The notes: generated by a model from the letters alone, not told the origin. A stretch of DNA of 64,000 nt from Streptomyces eurythermus (GCF_014649115.1 NZ_BMSK01000027.1:1-64000); one strand, 5' to 3'. Positions 42,291-51,060 are shown, counted from the first letter of the stretch. Made by a program: numbers and translations.

Positions 42291-43796
42291 CTACGCCACG
42301 AACGTGCGCGGCGACTCCGTCGCCCCCGTCGCGCCCGACTCCACCAGGCGGGCCGCGGCGGCCAGCCGGGAGGCCGCCTCGTCCGCCACCGCTCCCCCGA
42401 CGGTGAACGGAAGCCGCAGATAGCCCTCGAACGCGCCGTCGACGCCGAAGCGCGGCCCGGACGGGACCCGGACCCCCGTGCGCTCGCCCATCTCCGCGAG
42501 GCGGGAGCCGGACAGGCCGCCGGCCCGGACCCACAGGGTGAGCCCGCCGTGCGGCACCTCGAACTCCCAGTCGGGCAGCTCCCGGCGCACCGCCGCCACC
42601 AGGGCGTCCCGGTTCTCCCGGGCCTGCGCCCGGCGCAGCTCGACCGCCTGCTCCCAGCCGCCGGTGCTGAAGAGCCAGTTCACGGCCAGCTGCTCCAGCA
42701 CCGGCGTGCCCAGGTCGGCGTACGCCCGCGCGGCGACCAGGCTGCGGACGACGTCCGGCGCCGCGCGTACCCAGCCGATGCGCATGCCCGCCCAGAACGC
42801 CTTGCTGGCCGAGCCGACCGTGATCACCGTGGAGCCGGCCGGGTCGAAGCCGCACACCGGCCGGGGCATGCCGTCCCGGACGTCCTCGTCGAGCCACAGC
42901 TCGCTCATCGTCTCGTCGGCGACGAGCACGGTGCCGGCCGAGCGCGCCGCGTCCACCAGCCGGCGCCGCTGGTCCTCGTCGGCGAGCGCGCCGGTGGGGT
43001 TGTGGAAGTCGGCGACCACGTAGGCGATGCGCGGCGCGGCATCGCGCAGGACCTGGCGCCAGCGGTCCATGTCCCAGCCGGACAGTCCCTCGGCCATCGC
43101 GACCGGGACCAGCCGGGCACCCGCCTCGCGCATCAGCTGGAGGATGTTGGCGTAGGACGGCGACTCGACGGCGATGCGTTCGCCGCGGCCCCCGAAGAGG
43201 TGGCAGATCGCGTCGATGGCGCCCATCGCGCCGGTCGTCACCATGATCTGCTCCGGCATGGTGGGGATGCCGCGGGCGGTGTAGCGCTCGGCGATCATCG
43301 AGCGCAGCGCGGGCAGCCCGGCCGGGTAGTCGCCGTGGGTGTGGGCGTACGGCGGCAGTTCCTCCAGGGCGCCCTGCACGGCCCGGGTCAGCCACGGCTC
43401 GGGCGCCGGGAGCGAGGCGCAGCCCAGGTCGATCATCGAGCCGAGGGCCTCCGGGGGCAGCGGTTCCAGGCCCCGCGCGGGGATCGGGTTGCCGGCCGGT
43501 ACGGCGGTCCAGCTGCCGGCCCCGCGCCGGGACTCCAGGAAGCCCTCCCCGCGCAGCGCCTCGTAGGCCGCCGCGACGGTGGTGCGGCTGACGGCGAGGG
43601 CGAGGGCGAGCTCGCGTTCCGCGGGCAGGCGCGCGGCCACCGGGACGCGGCCCTCCAGGACGAGGAGCCGGATGCCGTCGGCGAGGGCGCGGTAGGCGGG
43701 GGGACGGCGGGTGCCGGGTCCGGCCGGACGGTCCTGCTGGGAGGTGAGGAGCCGTGCGAGCTGCGCGGCCCCCACCGCCGAGGTCCACTGCGCCAT
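42291..43796 (-). CDS. MocR-family regulator (GntR DNA-binding / aminotransferase-like)
   Basis: A 501-residue MocR/PdxR-type regulator. An N-terminal GntR winged helix (VAARLPAERELALALAVSRTTVAAAYEALRGEG region) is fused to a class I aminotransferase domain with the PLP-lysine motif GSASKAFWAGMRIGW. MocR proteins use PLP as cofactor or effector and typically activate a nearby gene. This one is divergent from a YczE-type membrane protein, a pairing also seen in Bacillus (ycxD-yczE), so it probably controls that gene. The start is placed at the ATG at 43796 (MAQWTSAV). The intergenic region has repeated TGGC/GCCA elements that could be its binding sites. Confidence 0.9.
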   Translation of the reverse strand: MAQWTSAVGAAQLARLLTSQQDRPAGPGTRRPPAYRALADGIRLLVLEGRVPVAARLPAERELALALAVSRTTVAAAYEALRGEGFLESRRGAGSWTAVPAGNPIPARGLEPLPPEALGSMIDLGCASLPAPEPWLTRAVQGALEELPPYAHTHGDYPAGLPALRSMIAERYTARGIPTMPEQIMVTTGAMGAIDAICHLFGGRGERIAVESPSYANILQLMREAGARLVPVAMAEGLSGWDMDRWRQVLRDAAPRIAYVVADFHNPTGALADEDQRRRLVDAARSAGTVLVADETMSELWLDEDVRDGMPRPVCGFDPAGSTVITVGSASKAFWAGMRIGWVRAAPDVVRSLVAARAYADLGTPVLEQLAVNWLFSTGGWEQAVELRRAQARENRDALVAAVRRELPDWEFEVPHGGLTLWVRAGGLSGSRLAEMGERTGVRVPSGPRFGVDGAFEGYLRLPFTVGGAVADEAASRLAAAARLVESGATGATESPRTFVA

Positions 43797-43899
43797 GAAG
43801 ATCAGTCCACCTTCCCCGGATTGGCCATGGATGGCGAGGATCGCCAAGCCACAGAGTGACATGTGCCAGGCCACCGCCACCACTCAGGGGGGTATTTCC

Positions 43900-44664
43900 A
43901 TGTCCACTACCGGCTCGGCGCCCGACGCGCCCGCCACCGGACCGTCCGCGCCCACCACCGGGCCGTCCACGGCCACCGCCGGAACATCCGCGCCCGCCTC
44001 CGTCGGCACACCCGCGTCCGGCCGGCGGCTCGGCCGCCGTCTGGTCCAGCTGTACGCGGGGCTCGCGCTCTACGGCGCGAGTTCCGCGCTGCTCGTGGCG
44101 GCCGGGCTGGGCCTGGAGCCGTGGAACGTGCTGCACCAGGGGCTCGCGGAACTGACCGGGCTCAGCATCGGGGTCCTGTCGATCATCGTGGGCGCGGCGG
44201 TGCTGCTGCTGTGGGTCCCGCTGCGGCAGCGGCCCGGGCTGGGCACGGTGTCCAACGTCTTCGTGGTCGGCCTGGCGATGGACGGCACCCTCGCGCTGCT
44301 CCCGGACGTCCGCTCACTCGCCCTGCGCGTGCCCCTGCTCCTCGCCGGCATCGTCCTCAACGGCATGGCGACCGGCCTCTACATCGCGGCGCGCTTCGGC
44401 CCGGGCCCGCGCGACGGACTGATGACCGGGCTGCACCGGCGCACCGGCCGGTCGATCCGGCTGATGCGGACGGCGGTGGAGGTCGCCGTGGTGATCACCG
44501 GGTTCCTCCTGGGCGGCACCATCGGGGTGGGCACCGTGCTGTACGCCGTGTCCATCGGCCCGCTGGCTCAGGTGTTCCTGCGCGGGTTCGCCGTCCCGCC
44601 GGCACCGGCGGGCAGCACGATCGTCGCCGGTGGGACACCCGAGCGGGTGATACTGCGTCCGTGA
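43900..44664 (+). CDS. YczE/YitT-type integral membrane protein
   Basis: A 254-residue protein of the YczE/YyaS/YitT family. A Pro/Ala/Thr-rich N-terminal tail of about 45 residues precedes five or so transmembrane helices; motifs GLGLEPWNVLHQGLAELTG and ARFGPGPRDGLMTGLHRRTG are typical. Biochemical function is unknown. The gene is divergent from the MocR regulator and its stop overlaps the GTG of the glycerophosphodiesterase gene, so it is translationally coupled. The ATG at 43900 has an AGGGGGG ribosome site. Confidence 0.87.
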   Translation: MSTTGSAPDAPATGPSAPTTGPSTATAGTSAPASVGTPASGRRLGRRLVQLYAGLALYGASSALLVAAGLGLEPWNVLHQGLAELTGLSIGVLSIIVGAAVLLLWVPLRQRPGLGTVSNVFVVGLAMDGTLALLPDVRSLALRVPLLLAGIVLNGMATGLYIAARFGPGPRDGLMTGLHRRTGRSIRLMRTAVEVAVVITGFLLGGTIGVGTVLYAVSIGPLAQVFLRGFAVPPAPAGSTIVAGGTPERVILRP

Positions 44665-45437
44665 CCTTGACGACGCCCGCCCCGCGCCACCCGTACCTCG
44701 ACCACCCCGGGCCGATCGCCTTCGCCCACCGGGGCGGCGCGGCCGACGGTCTGGAGAACACCGTGGCGCAGTTCCGGCGGGCGGTGGGGCTGGGCTACCG
44801 GTACATCGAGACCGATGTGCACGCCACGGCGGACGGCCGGCTGGTCGCCTTTCACGACGCCACGCTGGACCGGGTCACCGACGGCGCGGGCCGGATCGCC
44901 GATCTGCCGTGGGCGGAGGTACGGCACGCGCGCGTGGCGGGCCGGGAACCGGTGCCGCTGTTCGAGGAGCTGCTGGAGACCTTCCCCGGGGTGCGCTGGA
45001 ACGTCGACGTCAAGGCGGAGCCGGCGCTGCGCCCCCTGCTGGAGCTGGTCGAGCGGGCGAACGCCTGGGACCGGGTCTGCGTGGGCTCCTTCTCTGAGGC
45101 GCGGGTGCTGCGCGCGCAGCGGCTGGCCGGGCCCCGGCTCGCCACCTCGTTCGGCACGCGCGGGGTGCTGGGATTGCGGCTGCGCTCCTGGGGCCTGCCG
45201 GCCGCGGTGCGCCGGTCGGCCGTGGCCGCACAGGTGCCCGAATCCCAGTCGGGCGTGCCGGTCGCCGACCACCGCTTCGTCCGTGCCGCCCACGCCCGCG
45301 GACTCCAGGTGCACGTGTGGACGGTGAACGAGCCGGAGCGGATGCACCGGCTCCTGGACCTCGGAGTCGATGGCATCATGACGGATCACATCGGCACCTT
45401 GCGCGAGGTCATGGAGGAGCGCGGCGTCTGGGTCTGA
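44661..45437 (+). CDS. glycerophosphodiester phosphodiesterase
   Basis: A 258-residue GDPD-family enzyme that hydrolyses glycerophosphodiesters to glycerol-3-phosphate and an alcohol. Conserved motifs include AFAHRGGAADGLENT, TDVHATADGRLVAFHD (catalytic histidine) and the C-terminal VHVWTVNEPERMHRLLDLGVDGIMTD. No signal peptide is apparent, so it is probably cytoplasmic, as UgpQ is. The GTG start overlaps the stop of the YczE-type gene. This suggests that the membrane protein and the phosphodiesterase are used together, perhaps in lipid-headgroup turnover, though this is not established. Confidence 0.92.
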   Translation: MTLTTPAPRHPYLDHPGPIAFAHRGGAADGLENTVAQFRRAVGLGYRYIETDVHATADGRLVAFHDATLDRVTDGAGRIADLPWAEVRHARVAGREPVPLFEELLETFPGVRWNVDVKAEPALRPLLELVERANAWDRVCVGSFSEARVLRAQRLAGPRLATSFGTRGVLGLRLRSWGLPAAVRRSAVAAQVPESQSGVPVADHRFVRAAHARGLQVHVWTVNEPERMHRLLDLGVDGIMTDHIGTLREVMEERGVWV

Positions 45438-45592
45438 CCGCCCGCGACGCCTTCTTCCCGGCCTTCACGAGGGGTGCCGGCGCCGGTGGTTCCGGAACCG
45501 ATTTCGCACTCGGCGTGAAAGGGCGGTAGTGTACGCGTTTGGCCTGCCAGGCGTACCGTTACTGCGCGTCAAAGATGCCGAAACGCTGGGTG

Positions 45593-45610
45593 ACATCTGC
45601 TAGCAGATGT
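45593..45610. promoter_or_regulatory. 18-bp perfect palindrome upstream of rbpA
   Basis: ACATCTGCTAGCAGATGT has no mismatches and no spacer, is AT-rich for this genome and has no T-tract. It lies 156 bp downstream of the ugpQ-like stop and 64 bp before the sigma-R promoter. It looks like an operator rather than a terminator; binding protein unknown. Confidence 0.55.
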
Positions 45611-45673
45611 GACAAACCGGGCGCCTGTGGGTAGAACAAGGGGCGGCTACGACGGCGACGCATGACCCGGAAC

Positions 45674-45700
45674 GGGAATCTTTACCGCCGACCGGACGTT
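45674..45700 (+). promoter_or_regulatory. sigma-R promoter of rbpA
   Basis: GGGAAT (45674-45679) and GTT (45698-45700) are separated by exactly 18 bp, the consensus of promoters recognised by the thiol-stress sigma factor SigR in Streptomyces. rbpA is a known SigR target in S. coelicolor. The start of transcription would fall near 45706. Confidence 0.88.
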
Positions 45701-45761
45701 GACCGGATGACGACGACAGCGACACCTGTCCTGTGGGCGACAAGCCCGGGAGGCACGATTC

Positions 45762-46136
45762 ATGAGTGAGCGAGCTCTTCGCGGTACACGCCTCGTGGTG
45801 ACCAGCTACGAGACGGACCGCGGCATCGACCTGGCTCCGCGCCAGGCCGTGGAGTACGCATGTGAGAAGGGGCACCGCTTCGAGATGCCCTTCTCTGTGG
45901 AGGCGGAGATCCCGCCGGAGTGGGAGTGCAAGGTCTGCGGTGCCCAGGCACTCCTGGTGGACGGCGACGGCCCTGAGGAGAAGAAGGCCAAGCCCGCGCG
46001 TACCCATTGGGACATGCTGATGGAGCGGCGCACCCGCGAGGAGCTCGAAGAGGTCCTCGAGGAGCGTCTGGCGGTGCTGCGTTCGGGCGCGATGAACATC
46101 GCGGTGCACCCCCGGGACAGCCGCAAGAGCGCCTAG
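45762..46136 (+). CDS. rbpA: RNA polymerase-binding protein RbpA
   Basis: A 124-residue actinobacterial protein that binds RNA polymerase and the principal sigma factor HrdB, stabilises promoter open complexes and contributes to rifampicin tolerance. Visible features are the core domain with CEKGH and CKVCG, the zinc-binding cysteines, and the basic linker followed by the sigma-interaction helix (HWDMLMERRTREELEEVLEERL). Regulation is by the SigR promoter at 45674, so its level rises after disulfide stress. The ATG at 45762 agrees with the family. A large hairpin terminator follows at 46167-46225. Confidence 0.97.
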   Translation: MSERALRGTRLVVTSYETDRGIDLAPRQAVEYACEKGHRFEMPFSVEAEIPPEWECKVCGAQALLVDGDGPEEKKAKPARTHWDMLMERRTREELEEVLEERLAVLRSGAMNIAVHPRDSRKSA

Positions 46137-46166
46137 TCCCGCGCGGCTCCGGCCGATACAGCGCGA

Positions 46167-46225
46167 CGCATACGACGGCGGGCGCCGTACATGGTTTCCA
46201 TGTACGGCGCCCGCCGTCGTATGCG
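46167..46225. terminator. very long bidirectional terminator hairpin
   Basis: A perfect stem of 28 bp (arms 46167-46194 and 46198-46225) closes on a TTT loop. It sits between convergent rbpA and fxsA and should terminate both; it is among the longest perfect hairpins in the window. Confidence 0.92.
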
Positions 46226-46262
46226 GTACGCGGGCGCGGGGCGCGCCCCGCGAGGGGACCGC

Positions 46263-46820
46263 TCAGCGCGTCAGCGGCGGACGGGGCCCCCGCGGGGCGT
46301 CGTCCGGCTCGTCGTCCCGGATGACCTCGCCCGGCACCACCTTGCCGTCCGGCCGGTGCATGCGGGCCTGCTGGAACACGTCCCCCAGGCTGCCGGGGGC
46401 GACCCGGCGCAGGCTGCGCTCCAGGGCGTTCTCGGCGAGGCGGCCGACCGCCCGCTGGACGGGCGGGAGCAGCAGGAGCAGGCCCGCCGCGTCCGAGACC
46501 AGGCCCGGGATCATCAGCAGCAGACCGCCGAGCATCATCAGGCCGTTGCCGCCGCCACGGGCCGGCGAGCCGCCCTGGCGCACGGCCTCGTTCAGGCTCG
46601 CGAAGGCGCGGCGGCCCGCCCGCTTGATGACCACGGAGCCGGCCACCAGGCCCGCGACGAGCAGCAGGAACACGGTGAGCCCGCCCGCCGCGCCCGCGAC
46701 CAGGGTCAGCAGCCAGATCTCCAGCACCAGCCAGGCGGCGAGGCCCAGCGGCAGATACCTGCGCAGCCGCGAGCGCCGGCGGCGGGCGGTGTACGGGGAG
46801 GTCGGAGCGCCAGTCGTCAT
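46263..46820 (-). CDS. fxsA: FxsA family membrane protein
   Basis: A 185-residue FxsA homologue. A basic N-terminus is followed by two transmembrane helices (LPLGLAAWLVLEIWLLTLVAG and GGLTVFLLLVAGLVAGSVVI) and a further hydrophobic segment (LMMLGGLLLMIPGLVSDAAGLLLLLPPVQ) characteristic of the family. FxsA in E. coli is known from suppression of F-plasmid exclusion of phage T7; its cellular role is not well understood. The C-terminal tail is acidic and proline-rich. It is convergent with rbpA and lies downstream of the ppm1 gene in the opposite direction order. Confidence 0.9.
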   Translation of the reverse strand: MTTGAPTSPYTARRRRSRLRRYLPLGLAAWLVLEIWLLTLVAGAAGGLTVFLLLVAGLVAGSVVIKRAGRRAFASLNEAVRQGGSPARGGGNGLMMLGGLLLMIPGLVSDAAGLLLLLPPVQRAVGRLAENALERSLRRVAPGSLGDVFQQARMHRPDGKVVPGEVIRDDEPDDAPRGPRPPLTR

Positions 46821-46890
46821 GTTCCCAGTGTGCCTGGACGCGGCTCAGCACCGGATAAGGGAGTGACCGGCCGTGACCGTGACCGGTGTG

Positions 46891-47685
46891 CTAAGCGCGC
46901 TTGTCCTTGCCGGTGAACCGGCCGATGCGGTCCCCGACGCCCCAGGAGGTGACCCGCCACAGCGCCTCGACCACGATGTCCCGGCTCATCTTGGAGTCGC
47001 CCAGCTCCCGCTCGACGAAGGTGATGGGGACCTCGACCACGTGATAGCCGGCCTTCACCGCGCGGCGGGCCAGGTCGACCTGGAAGCAGTAGCCCTGCGA
47101 GGCGACCTCGCCCAGGCCCAGGCCCTCCAGGGTCTCGCGGCGGAAGGCCCGGAAGCCGCCCGTCACGTCCCGGATCGGCACGTCGAGCATGAGGCGCGAG
47201 TAGGTCGAGCCGCCCCGCGAGAGGAACTCACGGGACTTCGGCCAGTTCACCACCCGGCCGCCGGGCACCCAGCGGGAGCCGAGGACCAGGTCGGCGCCCT
47301 TGAGCGCGGTGAGCAGCCGGGGCAGCTCCTCGGGCTGGTGGGAGCCGTCGGCGTCCATCTCGATCAGCACGCCGTAGTCCCGCTCCAGGCCCCAGCGGAA
47401 GCCCGCGAGGTAGGCGGCGCCGAGGCCCTCCTTGCCCTTGCGGTGCAGCACGTGGACCTGGCCGTCGGCGGCGGCGAGTTCGTCGGCGAGCTTGCCGGTG
47501 CCGTCAGGGCTGTTGTCGTCCGCGATGAGTACGTGCGCCTCGGGGACGGCGCCGCGTACCCGGCCCACGATGGTCTTGATGTTCTCCGCCTCGTTGTAGG
47601 TCGGAATGATCACCAAGGCCGTGCCGAGCGGACCGAACTGCCGTCCCTGGGCTGTGGCCGCGAGAGCCCCGTCGCCGTCGTTCAC
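46891..47685 (-). CDS. ppm1: polyprenol-phosphate mannose synthase (Ppm1)
   Basis: A 264-residue GT2 glycosyltransferase that transfers mannose from GDP-mannose to polyprenyl phosphate, the donor for protein O-mannosylation by Pmt. Motifs: VIIPTYNEAENI, ADDNSPDGTGKLAD, and the DXD-like EMDADGSHQPEELP that binds metal and nucleotide sugar. The C-terminal lipid-domain of Mycobacterium Ppm1 is absent, as in Streptomyces. In S. coelicolor ppm1 mutants resist phage phiC31, whose receptor is a glycoprotein. The GTG at 47685 follows AAGGGG; a longer upstream frame lacks support. Its upstream region, about 560 bp, is noncoding. Confidence 0.9.
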   Translation of the reverse strand: MNDGDGALAATAQGRQFGPLGTALVIIPTYNEAENIKTIVGRVRGAVPEAHVLIADDNSPDGTGKLADELAAADGQVHVLHRKGKEGLGAAYLAGFRWGLERDYGVLIEMDADGSHQPEELPRLLTALKGADLVLGSRWVPGGRVVNWPKSREFLSRGGSTYSRLMLDVPIRDVTGGFRAFRRETLEGLGLGEVASQGYCFQVDLARRAVKAGYHVVEVPITFVERELGDSKMSRDIVVEALWRVTSWGVGDRIGRFTGKDKRA

Positions 47686-48243
47686 TGCTGCCCCTTCATG
47701 TCGTACGCAAGGGTCCACCATAGTGGCCGCCGCCTGGGATGACGCGATGGCGCAGGCATCTTGTGGTGTCGTTTCCCCGGGAACGGGGTAGGAGTGATGA
47801 TTTTCGGCGCCCTTCCGCCGCGCGCCGAACGGAACGCGCCACGGCGGATGGGGGCCCGGCGCCCTTCGGGCCGACCTGGGACCCGCTGGCTGCGGATCTA
47901 CCGAAAGCCGTTGTCTAGGGAGCGCCCGGGCCCCATCCGGGTCACACCGGCCGGCCGTCCGGGGTGTTCCCTCGCCGGCGCGGGCGCTGAGCCTGGCTCC
48001 CAGTGACGGTGCCCCGGTGCGGCACACCGTCCCTGACCCAGCGGCGCTGCGACGAGCCGTGCGAACAGCCCCCGGTCGGGCGTTTCGGTGGTGGACCCGG
48101 CCGAACCTACCGGCCCCCGGCCGCCGACTGTCAACAGCCCTCTGAGCTGGGACGACGGGGCCGCTTTCCCGGGTGACGGGGAGGATGCGCAGGTGGGGCG
48201 GCGGGGCCGCGGCGGCCGGTGGCCGCCGCGCCACCCCGGGAGA
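47686..48243. other. noncoding region between ppm1 and the amidohydrolase gene
   Basis: About 560 bp. The open frames have no ribosome sites and no recognisable protein features. It must contain the ppm1 promoter on the minus strand (a TATGGT-like -10 lies near 47715-47725), a small GGCCCG/CGGGCC hairpin near 47850-47870, and the amidohydrolase terminator at 48208-48230. I see no tRNA or riboswitch fold. Confidence 0.5.
48208..48230 (-). terminator. amidohydrolase terminator
   Basis: Perfect 10-bp stem CGCGGCGGCC / GGCCGCCGCG with a GGT loop, 13 bp downstream of the amidohydrolase stop codon. Confidence 0.75.
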
Positions 48244-49860
48244 TCACTCGCCCGGCCGTACGAACACCGTCCGTCCGCCCACCACGGTGCGCAGGCAGAC
48301 CGGCAGGTCACGGCCCGGGGTGAGGTCGGGCAGCCCGGGGGTGCCGGAGCGCGGGTCGGTGGACCAGCGGGCCACCCGGTCGTCGGGGGCCTGCACGACG
48401 AGCCGGTCGGTGCGCCAGACGGCGTAGTCGGCGGGGGCGCCGGGCACCAGGACGCCCGCGTCGTCCCGGCCCACGGCCCGCCAGCCGCCGCGGGTGTGCG
48501 CGGTGAACGCGGCCCGGACCGAGATCCGGTGCTCGGGCGTGCGGTGGAAGGCGGCGGCGCGGACCGTGCCCCACGGGTCGAGCGGGGTGACCGGGCTGTC
48601 CGAGCCGAACGCCAGGGGTACGCCGGCCCGCAGCAGCGCGGCGAACGGGTTGAGGGTGCGGGCCCGCGCGGCGCCCAGCCGCCGGGCGTACATGCCGTCC
48701 TCGCCGCCCCACAGCGCGTCGAAGGCGGGCTGCACGGAGGCGATCAGGCCCAGTTCGGCGAAGCCGGCGACGGTCTCGGGGGTGAGCATCTCGGCGTGCT
48801 CGACACGGTGCCGGGCGGCGCGGACCCGGGCCAGGCCCACCTTCTCGGCGGCGGCGCGCACGCCCTCGACCACGGCGGTCACGGCGGCGTCGCCGATGGC
48901 GTGGAAGCCGGCCTGGAGGCCCGCCTCGGTGCAGGCCGCCACGTGGGCGGCGACGGCGCCGGCGTCCAGGTAGGCGGTGCCGGAGTGGCCGGCGTCGGCG
49001 TACGGCTCGTGCAGGCAGGCGGTGTGCGAGCCGAGGGCACCGTCGGCGAACAGGTCGCCGGCGGCACCGGCCGCGCCCAGCTCACGGGCCTTGGCCACTC
49101 CTTCGTCGGCCTGTTCGGCCCAGTAGCCGACCACGCGGGGGCCGGGCAGCTCGGCGGCGAGCCGCAGCAGGGCGGTGAAGTCGTCCTCGGAGGAGATCTT
49201 CGGGCCGCCGCACTCGTGCACGGTGCCGATGCCGAGCGAGGCGGCGTGCGCCAGCGCGGCGCGCTGGGCCTCCTCCCGCTGGGCGGGGGTGATGGCGCCG
49301 AGCGCGGCCTCGCGTACGACGTGATGGGCGTCCCGGGTGAGCGGGGCGTCGTCGCGGGGCACGGCGGCCGGGACCAGGTCCAGCAGGGCGGTGCTGACGA
49401 CCGCCGAGTGCACGTCGATGCGGGACAGGTACAGCGGGCGTCCGCCGGTGGCCTCGTCCAGTTCCGCGCGGGTCGGCGGGCGGCCGCCGGGCCAGCGGGC
49501 GGCGTCCCAGCCGTGGCCCAGCAGCACCCGGTCGCCGGGGCGGGCGGCGGCGAACTCGCGGATCCGGGCGAGGGCCGCCTCCAGGGAGGGGGCGTCGGAC
49601 AGGTCGAGGCCGGTCAGGGCGAGGCCCGTGGCGGTGGTGTGCACATGGGCGTCGGTGAAGGCCGGGGTGACCAGGGCGCCGTCGAGGTCGACCACCTCGT
49701 CGACGCCGTCGGCGAAGGCGTCGGCGGCGCCCTCGGAGCCGACCCAGGCGACATGGCCGGCCTCCACGACCATCGCCGTCGCGAAGGGGTCGGCGGGGCT
49801 GTGCACCTCGCCGCGGCGGAGCAGGACGGTCTTGGGGGGCTCGGCGGTGCGATTGCTCAT
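48244..49860 (-). CDS. amidohydrolase, YtcJ-like
   Basis: A 538-residue amidohydrolase of the YtcJ/amidohydrolase-3 subgroup. The metal-binding motif is TDAHVHTTATG near residue 70, and later LFADGALGSHTACLHEPY, FHAIGDAA, HRVEHAEML and the C-terminal GSDSPVTPLDPWGT provide the remaining ligands. Such enzymes hydrolyse amide or ester bonds; the substrate is not defined. I place the start at the ATG at 49860 (MSNRTAEPP). A long open extension upstream overlaps the Lrp gene and is not coding. The Lrp-family regulator, in the same direction, ends 89 bp upstream. Confidence 0.87.
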   Translation of the reverse strand: MSNRTAEPPKTVLLRRGEVHSPADPFATAMVVEAGHVAWVGSEGAADAFADGVDEVVDLDGALVTPAFTDAHVHTTATGLALTGLDLSDAPSLEAALARIREFAAARPGDRVLLGHGWDAARWPGGRPPTRAELDEATGGRPLYLSRIDVHSAVVSTALLDLVPAAVPRDDAPLTRDAHHVVREAALGAITPAQREEAQRAALAHAASLGIGTVHECGGPKISSEDDFTALLRLAAELPGPRVVGYWAEQADEGVAKARELGAAGAAGDLFADGALGSHTACLHEPYADAGHSGTAYLDAGAVAAHVAACTEAGLQAGFHAIGDAAVTAVVEGVRAAAEKVGLARVRAARHRVEHAEMLTPETVAGFAELGLIASVQPAFDALWGGEDGMYARRLGAARARTLNPFAALLRAGVPLAFGSDSPVTPLDPWGTVRAAAFHRTPEHRISVRAAFTAHTRGGWRAVGRDDAGVLVPGAPADYAVWRTDRLVVQAPDDRVARWSTDPRSGTPGLPDLTPGRDLPVCLRTVVGGRTVFVRPGE

Positions 49861-49949
49861 GGCCGACAGTTTCCCTCGGCGCCGCGGGCGGGCCGCGCCC
49901 GGGGCGCGTCCGGCCGGCACCGGGAGCCGGTGCGCCGTGCCGGGCGGCG

Positions 49950-50423
49950 TCAGATCTTCGGCGGGCGGGCCTCGTACGGGGTCGACAGGACCACCGTCGT
50001 ACGGGTCGACACCCCCGCCAGCGAGCGCACGCGGGCCAGGAGTTCCTCCAGTTCGTGGGGGGTGGCCACGCGCACCTTGAGGATGTAGTTCTCGTCCCCG
50101 GCGACGCTGTGGCAGGCCTCGATCTCGGGGACGTCGGCGAGGCGGTCCGCGATGTCGTCGGGGGCGCTGGGGTCGAACGGTTTGACCGAGATGAACGCGG
50201 TCATCGGCAGCCCGACGGCCTCCGGGTCGACCACCGCGGCATAGCCGCGGATGACGCCACGCTGTTCCAGCCGGCGCACCCGCTGGTGCACGGCCGACGT
50301 GGACAGGCCCGTGGCCTTGCCCAGGTCTGTGTAGCTCATCCGCCCGTCCGTGACGAGCAGCTGCACGATCTGACGGTCCAGCTCCTCCATGCCGCCAAAA
50401 CCTACAGTGCGCTTGATCTCCAC
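49950..50423 (-). CDS. Lrp/AsnC-family regulator
   Basis: A 157-residue (or 146 with the ATG at 50390) leucine-responsive-type regulator. The N-terminal helix-turn-helix (MSYTDLGKATGLSTSAVHQRVRRLEQRG) is followed by the RAM effector-binding domain (AFISVKPF, EIEACHSVAGDENYILKVRV). It may bind amino acids and act as an octamer. I prefer the GTG at 50423, preceded by CCGAGGT, because the ATG has only a weak site. It is 89 bp from the amidohydrolase start and could control it, but Lrp-type regulators also act globally. Divergent from the hypothetical gene at 50626. Confidence 0.88.
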   Translation of the reverse strand: MEIKRTVGFGGMEELDRQIVQLLVTDGRMSYTDLGKATGLSTSAVHQRVRRLEQRGVIRGYAAVVDPEAVGLPMTAFISVKPFDPSAPDDIADRLADVPEIEACHSVAGDENYILKVRVATPHELEELLARVRSLAGVSTRTTVVLSTPYEARPPKI

Positions 50424-50625
50424 GGATACCTCGGAGAGGCAGGTCATGCCCCGCCCCCCGGAAAAAGCACCGGGACGGGCATCTGCGCGCGGCATGTGAC
50501 GAACGACACACGGCTCGGACGGGCTCCGTGATGTTCTCGTGATTACCGCCGAGACCGGACGGGAAGTGCTTGCTGTGGTCGAGGCCGCAGTGCCTTTCAC
50601 GGCCCAGCCTTAGGGGGAGAATCCC

Positions 50626-51060
50626 ATGCAGAGTACCCATCGCCCTGGTCGATCTGTGTCCGCACGGCCGCAGCCGGTCGTCGAACCCGACCCGGAGGGC
50701 GTCGAACCCGACGCCTACGACGAGGAACTGGACGCCTACGACACCTTCGAGATGTACCGGGTGATCTGCCCGGACTGCGCACAGCCGATCGCGCTGCTGG
50801 CCGACGAGGAGACCCTGCCGGAGCACGCGTTGTGCGCCTCGCCGTGGAACCCGTTCGGCCTCACGGTGTGCGCGGGCACGGGCCGTCCGGCGGCCGACGC
50901 CCGCCCCGCGGACGAGTCCGTCGAGCCGCAGGAGCAGGACACCGCCCTGCTGCTCACGCTCCCCCAGGGCCTGGACTGGCGCACGCAGCCCTTCTCGCAC
51001 GTCGGCGGCCCGGGCTCGCGCCCGATGCGCGTACCGGCGATGCGCGACCAGGCCGCCTGA
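50626..51060 (+). CDS. conserved hypothetical acidic protein with CxxC motif
   Basis: A 144-residue soluble protein with an acidic N-terminal region (EPDPEGVEPDAYDEELDAYDTFEM) and a zinc-ribbon-like pair, CPDCAQPI and the later CAS...VCAGTG. No family is recognised. There are no membrane segments or secretion signals. The ATG follows AGGGGGAG. A terminator hairpin lies 30 bp after the stop. The gene stands alone, divergent from the Lrp gene. Function unknown. Confidence 0.78.
   Translation: MQSTHRPGRSVSARPQPVVEPDPEGVEPDAYDEELDAYDTFEMYRVICPDCAQPIALLADEETLPEHALCASPWNPFGLTVCAGTGRPAADARPADESVEPQEQDTALLLTLPQGLDWRTQPFSHVGGPGSRPMRVPAMRDQAA

Noticed and set aside
45593..45610. Palindrome at 45593-45610 as a terminator of the phosphodiesterase gene
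   Set aside because: It is AT-rich, has no loop and no T-tract, and lies 156 bp from the stop.
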